Assembly: GCA_938004375.1 (NCBI GenBank)
Contig: CALKWH010000278.1
Span: forward strand, 1-64,000
Direction of reading: 5' to 3'
Origin: an uncultured Pseudomonadota bacterium
GTDB lineage: Bacteria; Myxococcota_A; Polyangia; HGW-17
Length of the DNA stretch: 64,000 bases
The translations under genes and the position numbers were made by a program. The notes under the pieces are model-generated. The model made no database searches, was not told the DNA's origin, and saw only the letters and a list, made by a program, of their open reading frames with translations. Shown in pieces: positions 1 through 11,600 of the stretch (positions within the stretch are counted from its first letter, which is position 1; every line of letters starts with the position of its first letter).

Positions 1-112
1 CGGCGAACGTGGACGTTCGCCAAATGATGGGACATGAAGACCGCTGGCGCGGTCTTCCGGCGAACGTGGACGTTCGCCAAATGATGGGACATGAAGACCG
101 CTGGCGCGGTCT
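1..112. repeat. Two tandem 57-bp units, each with two hairpins
   Basis: A 57-bp unit is present at 1-57 and again from 58 to about 112. Each unit has two inverted repeats. One is GGCGAACGT-GG-ACGTTCGCC (2-21, repeated at 59-78). The other is GAAGACCGC-TGGC-GCGGTCTTC (36-57); its second copy is cut to a 7-bp stem because the unit ends differently. The array touches the window edge and may continue. It lies beyond the 3' end of the GltG-like gene and looks like a REP/BIME-type intergenic element. No protein in it is credible. Confidence 0.75.
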
Positions 113-149
113 ACTCTGTCTACTTGTATTTCAGAAGCAGGATTCGTCA

Positions 150-311
150 CGCCCGGAGTGCGAAGCAGCCTGGACTTCAGGCCGAAGGCGAGGAAAGATC
201 CGGGGAGAGAGGTAACGCCCGGAGTGCGAAGCAGCCTGGACTTCAGGCCGAAGGGGAGGAAAGAGCCTGGGAGAGTGGAGTCGCGCCTGGAGTGCGAAGC
301 ACTCCAAGCGG
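150..311. repeat. Three 66-bp-period direct repeats, last copy degenerate
   Basis: Copies start at 150, 216 and about 282. The first two are nearly identical over about 50 bp. The third diverges after its first 20 bp and there forms a perfect hairpin, GGAGTGC-GAA-GCACTCC (289-305); the first two copies hold only the left arm and part of the right. Intergenic repeat of unknown role. Together with the array at 1-112 it fills the space before the GltG-like stop codon. Confidence 0.7.
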
Positions 312-337
312 TTGAGCCGCGTCAGCGGATCAACCGC
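308..337 (-). terminator. Strong hairpin over the 3' end of the GltG-like gene
   Basis: GCGGTTGA (308-315) pairs with TCAACCGC (330-337), and CCGC (317-320) pairs inside it with GCGG (325-328) around a 4-nt loop, with one G/A mismatch between the stems. The structure includes the stop codon of the minus-strand gene. There is no T-run after it, so it may be a stability or Rho-related hairpin rather than a classical intrinsic terminator. Confidence 0.4.
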
Positions 338-2450
338 CAGGTTGCAGGGTCCAACTGTAGGAGATCTTGGCGAGACCGCCCTCGGGCTGCGGGAAGCGCC
401 AGGTCTGAAGGCGCCCGCAGATGCAGTTGCCGACTTCGGCGACGGCCAGGTTCTCCTCGACGCGGCATTCCTGGGCGCGGCCGGCCGGGTTGATCAGGAA
501 CACGACGCGGACGTTGCCGGAGAGCTTGTCGTTCTGGAGCAGGCCCTTCTGATAGCAGTGATGGACCTCGTTGCGGTGGGCGCGGATGACCGCGCGGACC
601 TCGTTGGGATCGAGTTTGCCGGAGACCTGGGCCGCGCCCTCACGCATGCTGATGCCGCGCCGTCCGCCGCCGCCGATCTGGCCGAACTTGCCGCCGAGAC
701 CGCCGCCGCCGCCGAGGCCGATGCCGCCCCAGCCGGAGCCGCCGCCGCCGCCGATGCCGAGACCGCCGCCGGCACCGCCGCCGCCGGCGCCGCCACGACC
801 GCCGAAGCCGCCGTCGACCGCTTCGCCGTCGGGGTCGCCGTCGCCGAGCAGGTCGGAGAGGTCTTCGGTCTCCTGACCGAAGACCGTGTTGGAGGCGGTC
901 AGGGAGGCCGTCATGGCGCTAATTTGGGAGGCGAGGACGTTGGCCACGCCGATGCCCTGAGGGCCGCTCACACGGCTGATGCCGGCGCCGGCGCCGCCCT
1001 GTCCGGCAGAGGTGGCCGTGCTGCGGGCGTCGCGGGGAGCGGTGGCCTGATCCTTGAGCTGGTTCTCAGCCTTGTAGATCTGCTTTTCCTTTTCCTTGTC
1101 TTTCTGCTTTTCCTGCTCGAGCTGCTTCTTCTTCTCGGCGACGGTGTCAGGCGGCTTGACGATGGCCTTCACTGTGGTCTCCTGCGCTTCCGTGTCGTCG
1201 GAAAAGATGGGATCGTTCTGCAGGTGGACGAAGTACCACGCCAGCAGCGTGGACAGACCGACGGACAGGAGCACGAGCACCATGAACAGACCCTTCTGGA
1301 ACTTGAAGGGCAGCGCAAGCCGGGACTGGTTGACGGAGCGAACTACCCACTCGTAGTTGCCGTACTTGATGCGGGCGCTGTGGTTGTCGGGGATCTGGAA
1401 GTCGTAGGTGCCAGGCATGTCAGCGCCGGTGGCGCGCCCCTGCTGAACGAGCTCGGTCAGCATGTACTTGTTGCCGGCCGGGTCGATGACGGAGCCTTCC
1501 ATCGTCTCGGTGAAGAGCAAGTGATAGCCTGCCGAGCGGTCAGTGCGGACCAGTGGGAACTTGGGCGCAGGCAGCTGCTTGGAGGTGCAGGTGAACGTGG
1601 CCGAGGGATCCTCACCCACGGTGAAGTTCGCCAGGATCCGGCGGCGAAGATAGACACGGCCAAGGCCGACGTACAGGATGCTCGCGCCGAAGAGGGAGAG
1701 CAGGATGAAGGCGAGCTCGTAGCCGAAGTCACCCTTCACTTTGGGGACGAACTTGTCCGAGAGGCCGCGGTCCTTGGCGATGTCGCGAATGACGTTGGTG
1801 ACCCGCTGCTCTTCCTGGACGATGGCCAGGGACTGGTACCCCGCGAACATGCCGGCCAGCACCAGGACGGCGCCGATGACGATGGCGGCCAAGGGAAGCA
1901 TGCCGGCCTTTTCGCCTTCCTTGTGGTCGGTCAGGACGTTGGTCTGCACGGGCAGGTTCTCGAAGTAGGACGTGACGAACACGGCCTGCTTTTTGGAGGT
2001 GTCCTCCAACGCGCTGACGTCCATGGTGCTCAGGCCCTGCAGGGAGGCCGTGGCCGCGAACGAAGGGACCTCGACGCCGCCGGCGGCGGGAGTGGCGGCC
2101 GCGATCGGTTCGGCGGCCTGGGCCTCGGCGAAGTTGATGGTCAGCAGGGTGTCGCCCAACAGGATTTCGTCACCGGACTTCAGTTTGCACTTGTTGACTT
2201 TTTGTCCGTTGACGATGGTGCCGCGTTGGGAGACGACGTCGGACACGAAGACCTCACCCTCGGGCGTGGTCTGGATGAAGGCGTGCATCAGGCCGACGGT
2301 CTCGTCATCGAGGCGGAGATCGGCTGCGGGACCCTTGCCGACCTTGATGACGTCCTGTTCGAAAGCGGCTTCCTTCAGGAAAAGGGGCTTTCCAGACGGC
2401 TCCTTGCGATAGATCTTAAAACTGATTGGAATCGATCCATTTTCTCCCAT
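330..2450 (-). CDS. gltG: GltG/PglI-like FHA-domain envelope protein
   Basis: The 706-residue product has an FHA phosphothreonine-binding domain at about 20-115 (VGKGP near 37, SQRGTIVNG near 95). Three membrane segments lie near 185-208, 248-270 and 387-410, followed by a Lys/Glu-rich helix (440-470), a very Gly-rich stretch (540-600) and a C-terminal AgmX/PglI (TonB-like) domain at about 613-706. Three membrane passes put the FHA domain in the cytoplasm and the TonB-like end in the periplasm, the layout described for GltG of Myxococcus gliding. Start is supported by GGAGGG 8 nt before the ATG. It follows the small secreted-protein gene and lies just downstream of a Ser/Thr kinase gene, which could supply the phosphothreonine. 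The related Nfs-complex protein is an alternative identity. Confidence 0.75.
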   Translation of the reverse strand: MGENGSIPISFKIYRKEPSGKPLFLKEAAFEQDVIKVGKGPAADLRLDDETVGLMHAFIQTTPEGEVFVSDVVSQRGTIVNGQKVNKCKLKSGDEILLGDTLLTINFAEAQAAEPIAAATPAAGGVEVPSFAATASLQGLSTMDVSALEDTSKKQAVFVTSYFENLPVQTNVLTDHKEGEKAGMLPLAAIVIGAVLVLAGMFAGYQSLAIVQEEQRVTNVIRDIAKDRGLSDKFVPKVKGDFGYELAFILLSLFGASILYVGLGRVYLRRRILANFTVGEDPSATFTCTSKQLPAPKFPLVRTDRSAGYHLLFTETMEGSVIDPAGNKYMLTELVQQGRATGADMPGTYDFQIPDNHSARIKYGNYEWVVRSVNQSRLALPFKFQKGLFMVLVLLSVGLSTLLAWYFVHLQNDPIFSDDTEAQETTVKAIVKPPDTVAEKKKQLEQEKQKDKEKEKQIYKAENQLKDQATAPRDARSTATSAGQGGAGAGISRVSGPQGIGVANVLASQISAMTASLTASNTVFGQETEDLSDLLGDGDPDGEAVDGGFGGRGGAGGGGAGGGLGIGGGGGSGWGGIGLGGGGGLGGKFGQIGGGGRRGISMREGAAQVSGKLDPNEVRAVIRAHRNEVHHCYQKGLLQNDKLSGNVRVVFLINPAGRAQECRVEENLAVAEVGNCICGRLQTWRFPQPEGGLAKISYSWTLQPGG

Positions 2451-2525
2451 GGGTACAACCCTCCAATTCGCAGGCCCTGCACCTGCGAGGAAAAGGTGAA
2501 ATTACCTCAAGTTTTCAAACACGCT

Positions 2526-2774
2526 TTACAGGTCTTCCGCGGACATGATCATCTCGTTGATGAAGTTGTCGCGGAACTGGATCAGCGAGTTCAGAATGGA
2601 GATCTTGCGGCCGGACATGAAGTCCCCGTCCGGTCCCATGAGCTCACCGTCCAGGCTCTCGCTACCGAGGTCGTACGACTCGGTGATCTTCTCCTTGGCC
2701 TGGCCGAAGGCGACGGTCGGGCCGGCGAACGCGAACGCCAGAAAAACCGAGAAAAACAGAGCTTTGATCTTCAT
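2526..2774 (-). CDS. Small secreted protein, possibly CglF-like
   Basis: An 82-residue protein with a clear signal peptide (KIKALFFSVFLAFAFAG, cleavage probably after VAFGQ near residue 25) and a short acidic mature part ending FRDNFINEMIMSAEDL. It sits 75 bp upstream of the GltG-like gene on the same strand, so it is probably co-transcribed and exported to the periplasm or outer membrane. Small proteins with this kind of tail occur beside GltG in myxobacterial gliding loci, and CglF is a possible identity, but this cannot be settled from sequence reading. Upstream is an AT-rich promoter region (2815-2905). Confidence 0.65.
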   Translation of the reverse strand: MKIKALFFSVFLAFAFAGPTVAFGQAKEKITESYDLGSESLDGELMGPDGDFMSGRKISILNSLIQFRDNFINEMIMSAEDL

Positions 2775-2832
2775 GGCTGCTACTCCTTCGTGAGCGTGAA
2801 CCGCGCCATGCTACGCTTTTACCCTCGAAATC

Positions 2833-2862
2833 TTTCCAATACAATAAAAATTTTCTTGGAAA
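2833..2862. promoter_or_regulatory. Inverted repeat TTTCCAA-N16-TTGGAAA
   Basis: Perfect 7-bp arms at 2833-2839 and 2856-2862 in an AT-rich stretch upstream of the small secreted protein and the GltG-like gene. A third copy of TTTCCAA lies at 2899-2905. Placement fits an operator, but no regulator is identified. Confidence 0.3.
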
Positions 2863-2903
2863 ATGAGGGGGAAAAAGATCGATAACAGGTGCATTGTATT
2901 TCC

Positions 2904-2928
2904 AAAAAAAGGACCGCGCCGAACGGGG
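2904..2928 (-). terminator. Possible intrinsic terminator of the kinase gene
   Basis: On the minus strand CCCCG (2924-2928) can pair with CGCGG (2914-2918) with one mismatch; GTCC follows and then seven T (2904-2910). The stem is weak. The position, 17 nt after the kinase stop and before a fresh AT-rich promoter region, makes it plausible. Confidence 0.3.
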
Positions 2929-2944
2929 ATCGCACGCGACGGGA

Positions 2945-5548
<2,604 letters not shown>

Positions 5549-5578
5549 GATTTCCTCACGCGCGCCAAAGTCTGGGCA

Positions 5579-5607
5579 ACTCTAAAGACATGCCGGACCA
5601 AAGTCAA
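5579..5607 (-). promoter_or_regulatory. Sigma-70 type promoter of the kinase gene
   Basis: On the minus strand TTGACT (5602-5607), a 17-nt spacer and TAGAGT (5579-5584). The predicted start of transcription is about 25 nt upstream of the kinase ATG at 5548. The element lies in the short gap after purN, so the kinase need not depend on read-through from the pil-pur run. Confidence 0.55.
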
Positions 5608-5627
5608 TCCGATATTCCAAGGATTTT

Positions 5628-6842
5628 TCATATTTTACCGGCTCCGGACGGGTGCGTCGTCCCCGGATCCCCGGAGCAGGGGTAAATATTTTTATCAAGC
5701 CAATCCAACCCCTCTTCGAGGTTCTCCTCGGTGAAGAGGCGGATCCCGGAGTCGCCCAGGCGCTGGGCCAGGGGGCCGGGTCCCGGCACACGGGCGCCGC
5801 GGCAGGGGACCCGGAGGGTGCCGCAGGAGGGGCTGTTTTCCTTGAGGAAGGCGGCGAGGACGCCGGCCTCCCGGCACCAGGCGGCGACCCGTTCCACCGC
5901 GTCCACCAGCGCGTCGGTGACGTCGGTGCCGTGCTCGTCGCGGATCAGCGGTGACCGGGCGCACGCGGGTCCGGGCTCGTTCTCGAGCTGGATCCGGGGG
6001 CGCGGGACGCCGAGCCCGGCGAGGACCTCGGGGCACACGGGGAGCACGTCCAGGCGCCCCAGGGCGCCGATCAACCCGGGGGCGGCGCGGCTCTGCCCGT
6101 CGTAGCGGCAGGGGAAGCCGAGCAGGCAGGCGGACACGGCCACGGCGGGGCGGCCGGGTGCGGCGGGAGAGGGCGGCGCGGTCCCTGCGTGATGGGCGGT
6201 GCAGAAGGCCTCCCAGAGGGGGCGCAGGGGCGCCGGCGGAGAGAAGGTGCGCGCACGGCCGTCCACGATCAGGAGCTCATGACGGCAGAACCGTGCGAGG
6301 GTCTCCGGGTACAGGCGGTGCTCATGCTCCAGGATGCGGGCTAAGAGGGAACCGACGTCCAGATCGGGGGGGACACGGAAGCAGGCCTGATCGAGGATTG
6401 GCCCCGTGTCCATGCCGGCGTCGACCAGATGGACGGTGCAGCCCGCGTACCTCACGCCGGCGGCGTGGGCCTGCTCCTGGGCGTGCAGGCCGGGGAAGGC
6501 GGGCAGCAGGCTCGGGTGGATGTTCAGCACGCGGCCGGGGAAGGCCGAGAGCAGGGTCGGGCCCAGGATGCGCATGTAGCCGGCGAGGGCCACCACGCGG
6601 ACCCCGTGGGCGCGCAGGAGGTCCACGAGGCCCTCCTCGAACCGATGTTTCTTCACACCGGGGAGTTTCTCATGGGTGAACGCGGGGATCCCGGCTTCCC
6701 GGGCGAGCTCCAGGGCGGGGGCGCCGGGCTGGTCGGAGACGACGCAGGCGATGCGAAAGGGACAACCGGGACGGCGGGCCCGTGCGATCAGGGCGGCGAG
6801 GTTGGAGCCCCGGCCCGAGACGAGCACGCCGATGGGGGTCAT
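5628..6842 (-). CDS. purN: PurN fused to a DUF523/TudS-like domain
   Basis: Glycinamide ribonucleotide formyltransferase (third step of purine synthesis, 10-formyl-THF donor) occupies residues 1 to about 200. It shows VSGRGSNL near 7-14, the NIHPSLLPAF active-site segment and the catalytic Asp in DTGPI. After a linker (about 205-250) the frame continues without a stop into a DUF523 domain with SACLLG, a CPE motif, LENEPG and LKENSPSCG. The three cysteines are those that bind the 4Fe-4S cluster in the thiouracil desulfurase TudS. Total 404 residues, about twice a normal PurN. The ATG overlaps the purM stop (ATGA). Whether the second domain acts on a thiolated base is unknown. Confidence 0.88.
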   Translation of the reverse strand: MTPIGVLVSGRGSNLAALIARARRPGCPFRIACVVSDQPGAPALELAREAGIPAFTHEKLPGVKKHRFEEGLVDLLRAHGVRVVALAGYMRILGPTLLSAFPGRVLNIHPSLLPAFPGLHAQEQAHAAGVRYAGCTVHLVDAGMDTGPILDQACFRVPPDLDVGSLLARILEHEHRLYPETLARFCRHELLIVDGRARTFSPPAPLRPLWEAFCTAHHAGTAPPSPAAPGRPAVAVSACLLGFPCRYDGQSRAAPGLIGALGRLDVLPVCPEVLAGLGVPRPRIQLENEPGPACARSPLIRDEHGTDVTDALVDAVERVAAWCREAGVLAAFLKENSPSCGTLRVPCRGARVPGPGPLAQRLGDSGIRLFTEENLEEGLDWLDKNIYPCSGDPGTTHPSGAGKI

Positions 6843-7885
6843 GTCCAACCCAGACGGGTGGAGCGGTCTTCCCCCGGCCGCGGCGAGATGGCGCCCACGC
6901 GATGGAAGTTCTCCCCCATTTCCGTGAGTCGGGCGCCCACGGCGCCCTCGTCCTCGGGGTGGACGACCATCAGGAAGCCCAATCCGCAGTTGAACGTGCG
7001 GGCCAGCTCCTGGGGTGCGACTCCGGCGTCCCGGATGCGGGCGAAGACCTCGGGCAGCGGCCACGACGAGGGCTCCAGATCCATGCCCAGGCCGGGCGGC
7101 ACCGAGCGCGGCGGGTTTTCAATCAGGCCGCCCCCGGTGACGTGCACCATGCTCTGAACGAGCCCGGCTTCGATGAGGGGTAGGACTTGGTTTACATAAA
7201 TACGGGTGGGGGTCAGCAGCTCCTGGCCGACGGTGCGGCCGGTGTCGTCCCAGGGGGCGTCCACGGGGAGTCCGAGCACCTCGAGGAGCATCTTGCGCGC
7301 CAGGCTGTAGCCGTTGGAGTGCAGGCCCGAGGAGGGTAGGGCGATCACCACGTCTCCGGCCCGCACGCGCCCGGCGTCCGGGAGGTTGGCGCGATCCACG
7401 ACGCCGACGGCGAAGCCCGCCAGGTCGTACTCCCCGGCCTGGTAAAAACCCGGGAGCTCGGCGGTCTCGCCGCCCAGCAGCACGACTCCGCAGGACGCGC
7501 ACGCATCGTAGATCCCCTGCACGACCTTGGCCGCGACGGGGACCTCCAGTTTTCCGGTGGCGAAATAATCGAGGAAAAACAACGGCTTGGCCCCGCAGAC
7601 GAGGATGTCGTTCACGCTCATGGCGACGAGATCCCAGCCGATGGTGTCGTGGACCCCGGTGGCGAAGGCGAGCTTGAGCTTGGTGCCGACGCCGTCGGTG
7701 GAGGCCACCAGGATCGGCTCCCGGTAACCGGGGGGCAGGGCGAACAGCCCGCCGAAGCCGCCGATGCCGCCGAGCAGGAAGGGACTCTTCTGCGGGCGGG
7801 TGATGCGCTTGATTTCCTGAACCAGAGCGTCGCCCGCGTCGATGCTGACGCCGGCGCTGGCATAATCATGGGTGTTCGTCGTCAT
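6839..7885 (-). CDS. purM: Phosphoribosylformylglycinamidine cyclo-ligase PurM
   Basis: A 348-residue AIR synthetase, normal length, closing the imidazole ring from FGAM with ATP. Family motifs read clearly: YASAGVSIDAGD at the start, the ATP-binding stretch STDGVGTKLKLA, then DLVAMSVNDILVCGA, LLGGETAELPG, LPSSGLHSNGYSLAR and VTGGGLIENPPR. AGGAAA precedes the ATG. It is separated by only 26 bp from the upstream lipoprotein gene and is coupled by an ATGA overlap to purN, so the two purine genes appear to be the tail of the pil transcription unit. Confidence 0.96.
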   Translation of the reverse strand: MTTNTHDYASAGVSIDAGDALVQEIKRITRPQKSPFLLGGIGGFGGLFALPPGYREPILVASTDGVGTKLKLAFATGVHDTIGWDLVAMSVNDILVCGAKPLFFLDYFATGKLEVPVAAKVVQGIYDACASCGVVLLGGETAELPGFYQAGEYDLAGFAVGVVDRANLPDAGRVRAGDVVIALPSSGLHSNGYSLARKMLLEVLGLPVDAPWDDTGRTVGQELLTPTRIYVNQVLPLIEAGLVQSMVHVTGGGLIENPPRSVPPGLGMDLEPSSWPLPEVFARIRDAGVAPQELARTFNCGLGFLMVVHPEDEGAVGARLTEMGENFHRVGAISPRPGEDRSTRLGWT

Positions 7886-7911
7886 GGCGTTTCCTGTCCG
7901 GGGTTGAATAT

Positions 7912-8640
7912 TTAATTCAATCCTTCTTCAGTCGTGGTGGACTGCACCGCGGGGCAGCGGTAGGCCTCTCCGCCGCCTGCATTCGTATCCAGGCAACAGT
8001 GGATCGGGGCGTCCTGGCTCTTGTTGCAGGTGTGGCCCAGATATACCGTGTCCGGGAACGTGGCCGTGGCGCAGGAGCCGATGTTGATGGCCAGGCAACC
8101 GTTGCAGATGGTGATCGGCAGATTGATGCTGTTGGTCTCGATGTCGGACCCGCCGCGCTCGCCCACCAGTTGGATCTTGGCCACGGCCTCGACGAACTGC
8201 CCGGCGCCCACGCTCAGGCGGCCGGCCAGGTTCGGGGGGATCACGTTGACCTGCAGCGAGCGGGTCTCCCCAGGGCTGATCGTCACGAAGGTGTAGTCGG
8301 CGAAGCTGGTGAAGTCAGAGAGTCCGGCGCCGGCTGCGCCCAGGCTCACGTCAATCTGGGCCGACTTCATCTCCACCGCGTTGAGTTCGATACCGTGGCT
8401 GTCGACGGTGGACTTGAGGTTGTTGGACACCACCAGCCACGCGTAGTACTGCGGTGTGATGCCGTAGGCGGCGGCGCCGATGTCGAGGACACCGTGGCTG
8501 ACGAAGTTGTCCGAGATGGTGTTCGACGCCGAGCAGCCCTCCTCGGGGGCCTGGTTCTGCAGGATGACCAGCGAGGAGCTGTTCTCCGCGCAGGCGGTCA
8601 GCGCGACGACGAGCAGGATGATGAGCGATGCGTGTTTCAT
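7912..8640 (-). CDS. Lipoprotein of unknown function, pil-linked
   Basis: The 242-residue product begins with a lipoprotein signal (hydrophobic core, lipobox LTAC, Cys17). The mature part is mostly beta-type sequence with no family I recognise and has eight or more cysteines, six of them in the last 70 residues (CNGC, CNKS, CC), suggesting disulfides. GAGGTG precedes the ATG. It sits 27 bp after pilQ and 26 bp before purM on the same strand. A role near the PilQ secretin (pilotin-like or an accessory) is possible but inferred from position only. Confidence 0.8.
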   Translation of the reverse strand: MKHASLIILLVVALTACAENSSSLVILQNQAPEEGCSASNTISDNFVSHGVLDIGAAAYGITPQYYAWLVVSNNLKSTVDSHGIELNAVEMKSAQIDVSLGAAGAGLSDFTSFADYTFVTISPGETRSLQVNVIPPNLAGRLSVGAGQFVEAVAKIQLVGERGGSDIETNSINLPITICNGCLAINIGSCATATFPDTVYLGHTCNKSQDAPIHCCLDTNAGGGEAYRCPAVQSTTTEEGLN

Positions 8641-8667
8641 GAGTCACCTCACCCGGGATCCCAGGGG

Positions 8668-11600
8668 TTAGTCCTTCGTTATTATACCCGACCGGTTCAA
8701 AACGCGAGGGGTGATGAAGATTAAAAGTTCGCTGCGTGTGTCCTTCTTGTATTGGTTTTTGAACAGCCATCCCACGATGGGGATGTCGGCGAACCAGGGG
8801 ACCTTGCGATAGATCAGGCTGCTCTGGCGCTTGTAGATACCGCCGATGACAGCGGTGTCTCCGCTCTTCACCAGCAGCTCGGTCTTCGCGCTCTTCTTGG
8901 AAATGCCCAGCGAGCCGTCTGCGCCGCGGTTGGTCAGGTCGGGCTCGTCCTTGGTGACCTCGATCTTCATCTGCACCATGTTGTCGTTGGTGACGTGCGG
9001 GGTCACGGACAGGCTCAGCACCGCCTGCTTCATGATGACGGTGTTGCCCTGGGCCGAGCTCTGGGGATACGGGATCTCCACGCCCTGGCTGATCTTCGCC
9101 TCGACGTTGTCCAGGGTGGTGATCTTGGGCGCCGCGATGGAGCGGACGTGGCCGATCTCCTCCATGGCCGAGATGCGCAGGTTGATGTTGACCGCGCCAG
9201 ACAGGCTGCCCAGGGTCATGCCCAGGGCGCCGCCGGCGCCGCTGCCCGTGTTGGCGGGCAAGTTCACGGCGAAGTCGGGGTTGGCCGCGCCTGCCGAGGA
9301 GATGCCGCCGGTCTTGGTGAGCGTGTCCATGTTGCCGCCGGCCAAGCCGATGTTGGATGGGAAGATCAGGCCGGTGGGGTTTCCCGAGGCCGAGTTGGCC
9401 AGAAGCGAGCCACCCCACTGGACGCCGATTTCGCGCAGGAAGGTGGTCTCGGCCTCGACGATGCGGGCCTCGATCTGCACCTGCGGGGTGGGCAGGTCCA
9501 GGGAGCGGACCAGCTCCTGGGCCACCTTGAGCTTGGAGGGGACGTCCACGTAAATGATGACGTTGGTGCGCTTGTCGAAGGACACCTTGCCCCGGGAGCT
9601 CATCACGTTGGCCTCGATGGTCTTGGCGATGTCCTCGACGTTGGAGTAATTGATGGGGATCAGGCGCGTCTCCGTCGGGATCATCTTCACCTCGGTCTTG
9701 GTGCGCGCCAGTTGGTCCTCCCGCTCCTTGTTCAACTGCTCCAGGGTGGCGATGCGGATGATGTTGCCGCCCTCGTTCACCCAGTCCAGGCTCTTGGACT
9801 TGAGGATGACGTCGAAGGCACGATCCACGCGGACGTTGGTGAGCTTGATGGAGATGGTCCCCTTCACGTCGTCCGGGATGACCACGTTCTTGCCCCACAC
9901 CTCGGCCACCAGGCGGATGACGTTGTGTAGATCGGCGTCCTTGAAGTCCAGGTCGACGAACCGGCCGCTGTAACCGCCGCCGCCGGTGCCGGTGCGACCG
10001 GCTGGTTTGATACCCTTGCGGGCCGACGAGGGGGCGGTGGGCAGGTTGTTCTTGACCGCCGTCTGGGTGTCGACGTAGCCGCCGACCTCGGAGGGAGGCA
10101 CGGAGGACTTCTGGAACCGGCGGACCTCGGCGACGGTCTTGGGCACCAGGATGAGGATCTGGTGGCCGTTGCGGCGCACCTGAAGGCTGCGGGTGCCGGC
10201 GGTGTGGAGCTCGACGACCGCTGTCGGCGTCTTGCCGGTGGTGCGGTTGAAGGTCAGCACGCGGGAGACAGGCCCCTGGTAGGAGGCCGTGTCCATGTTG
10301 CGGCGCAGATCCTGTCGGAACTGGCCTTGCGGGAAGGTGATCGTCCACAGATCACCCTTCTGGGCGAGGGTCTCGGGACCGGGCGCCGCGGTGAATCGCA
10401 GCACGAGGTGGTGGGACCATGGAGAGTCCACGAATTCCACGTGCTCGACCTGGGCGGTGCCGGTCGGGGTCGGTGCCGGTGCCGGGGTCGGGGTGGGGGC
10501 CGGAACGGGAGTCGGAACGTCCTTCTCCACTGTGGCGACCTTGCGCTCGGCGAGGACTGCGAGCTCGCGCTGGAGCTGGACCTTGCGGGTCTCCAGTTCG
10601 CGGATCTCGGCTTCCCGCGCCTTCTTTTCCTGGTCATCGCGGGTGGTCTTGCGCCGGTTCATCTCGTCGAGCTGGCGGCCCAACTCCACCCGCTTGCGCT
10701 CGAGGTCGGTCAATTCGGTCTGCGCCTTGAGCTTGTCCATCTCCAGGCGGCGCAGGCTCTCCCGCGTGGCTTCGAGGGCGGCCAGGTCCCGCTCGAGCTT
10801 GCCTTTTCGGGTCTCGAGCTCGGCGATCTGCGCGGTCCGTCGCTTCACCTCCTCGGGATCGACGCGTCCGGCCTTCGGGTCGGTTCGGACCGCGGTCTCG
10901 AGCTGGGTCTTTCTGGCCTTGAGGGTCTCCAGTTCGGCCTGGATCTGGGTCTTGCGGGCATCGAGCTGGCGGAGGTTCTCCTGATCCTGCTTCACGCGCT
11001 CGGCGAGGGCCTTCGCCGAGAGGGTCAGTTCCCGGTATTCCTTCTCCTTGATCGCCTGTTTGCGCTCCAGGGCCTCGAGGGCGGCCCGGTTCGCCTCCAG
11101 TTTTGTCTCCGTGCGCTTCAACTGACCTTCGCGCTCTGCGAGCTGCCGGATGAGCTCGGCCAGGCGGCGCTTCTCGGCGGCGGTCTGCCGGGAGATGCCC
11201 TCCAGCCGGGCGTTGAGCTCCCGCAGTTGGCCACGGGCCTCGTCGCGAGACTGGGAGATCATGATCAGATCCTGGGAGGCGGCTTCGTAGCGGGTCCGGG
11301 CCTCCTCGAGCTCTGTCCGGGCCTTGGCCAGGCGGCCACCCAGCGTCTTGACCTCGGCCTCACCCTCGCGGGCGGCCTTCTCCCACCGGGAGGCCTGCTT
11401 CTCCAGCCGGGCGATCTCGGTCTCCCGCTGCTGCTGGCGCTCCTTCAGGCGGACCAGCTCGCGGCGCTGTCCTTCGCGCTCCAGTTTCTCCTTCTGGGTC
11501 TCCTCCTGAGCGAGCAGCTTCTGGTGCTCGGTCCGGGCCGCCTTCAACTGCTTCAGGCTCTCCTGTTCCCGGCCCTTGTGGACCTGGATCATGGCCAGTT

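Noticed and set aside
1-311. CRISPR-like array at the left end
   Set aside because: The units are tandem without distinct spacers, with only two or three copies, and no cas genes are present.
312-2885. Long open frame on the plus strand across the GltG-like gene
   Set aside because: It is opposite a gene with clear FHA, membrane and TonB-like domains; its composition is the usual reverse-strand shadow of GC-rich codons and shows no domain.
5628-7064. A longer PurN starting at 7064
   Set aside because: The extra 74 N-terminal residues lie inside purM and are low-complexity; the ATG at 6842 overlaps the purM stop and begins the family's conserved start.
7895-7916. Intrinsic terminator between the lipoprotein and purM
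   Set aside because: The inverted repeat TTGAAT/ATTCAA there is short and AT-only, so it would not form a stable terminator.
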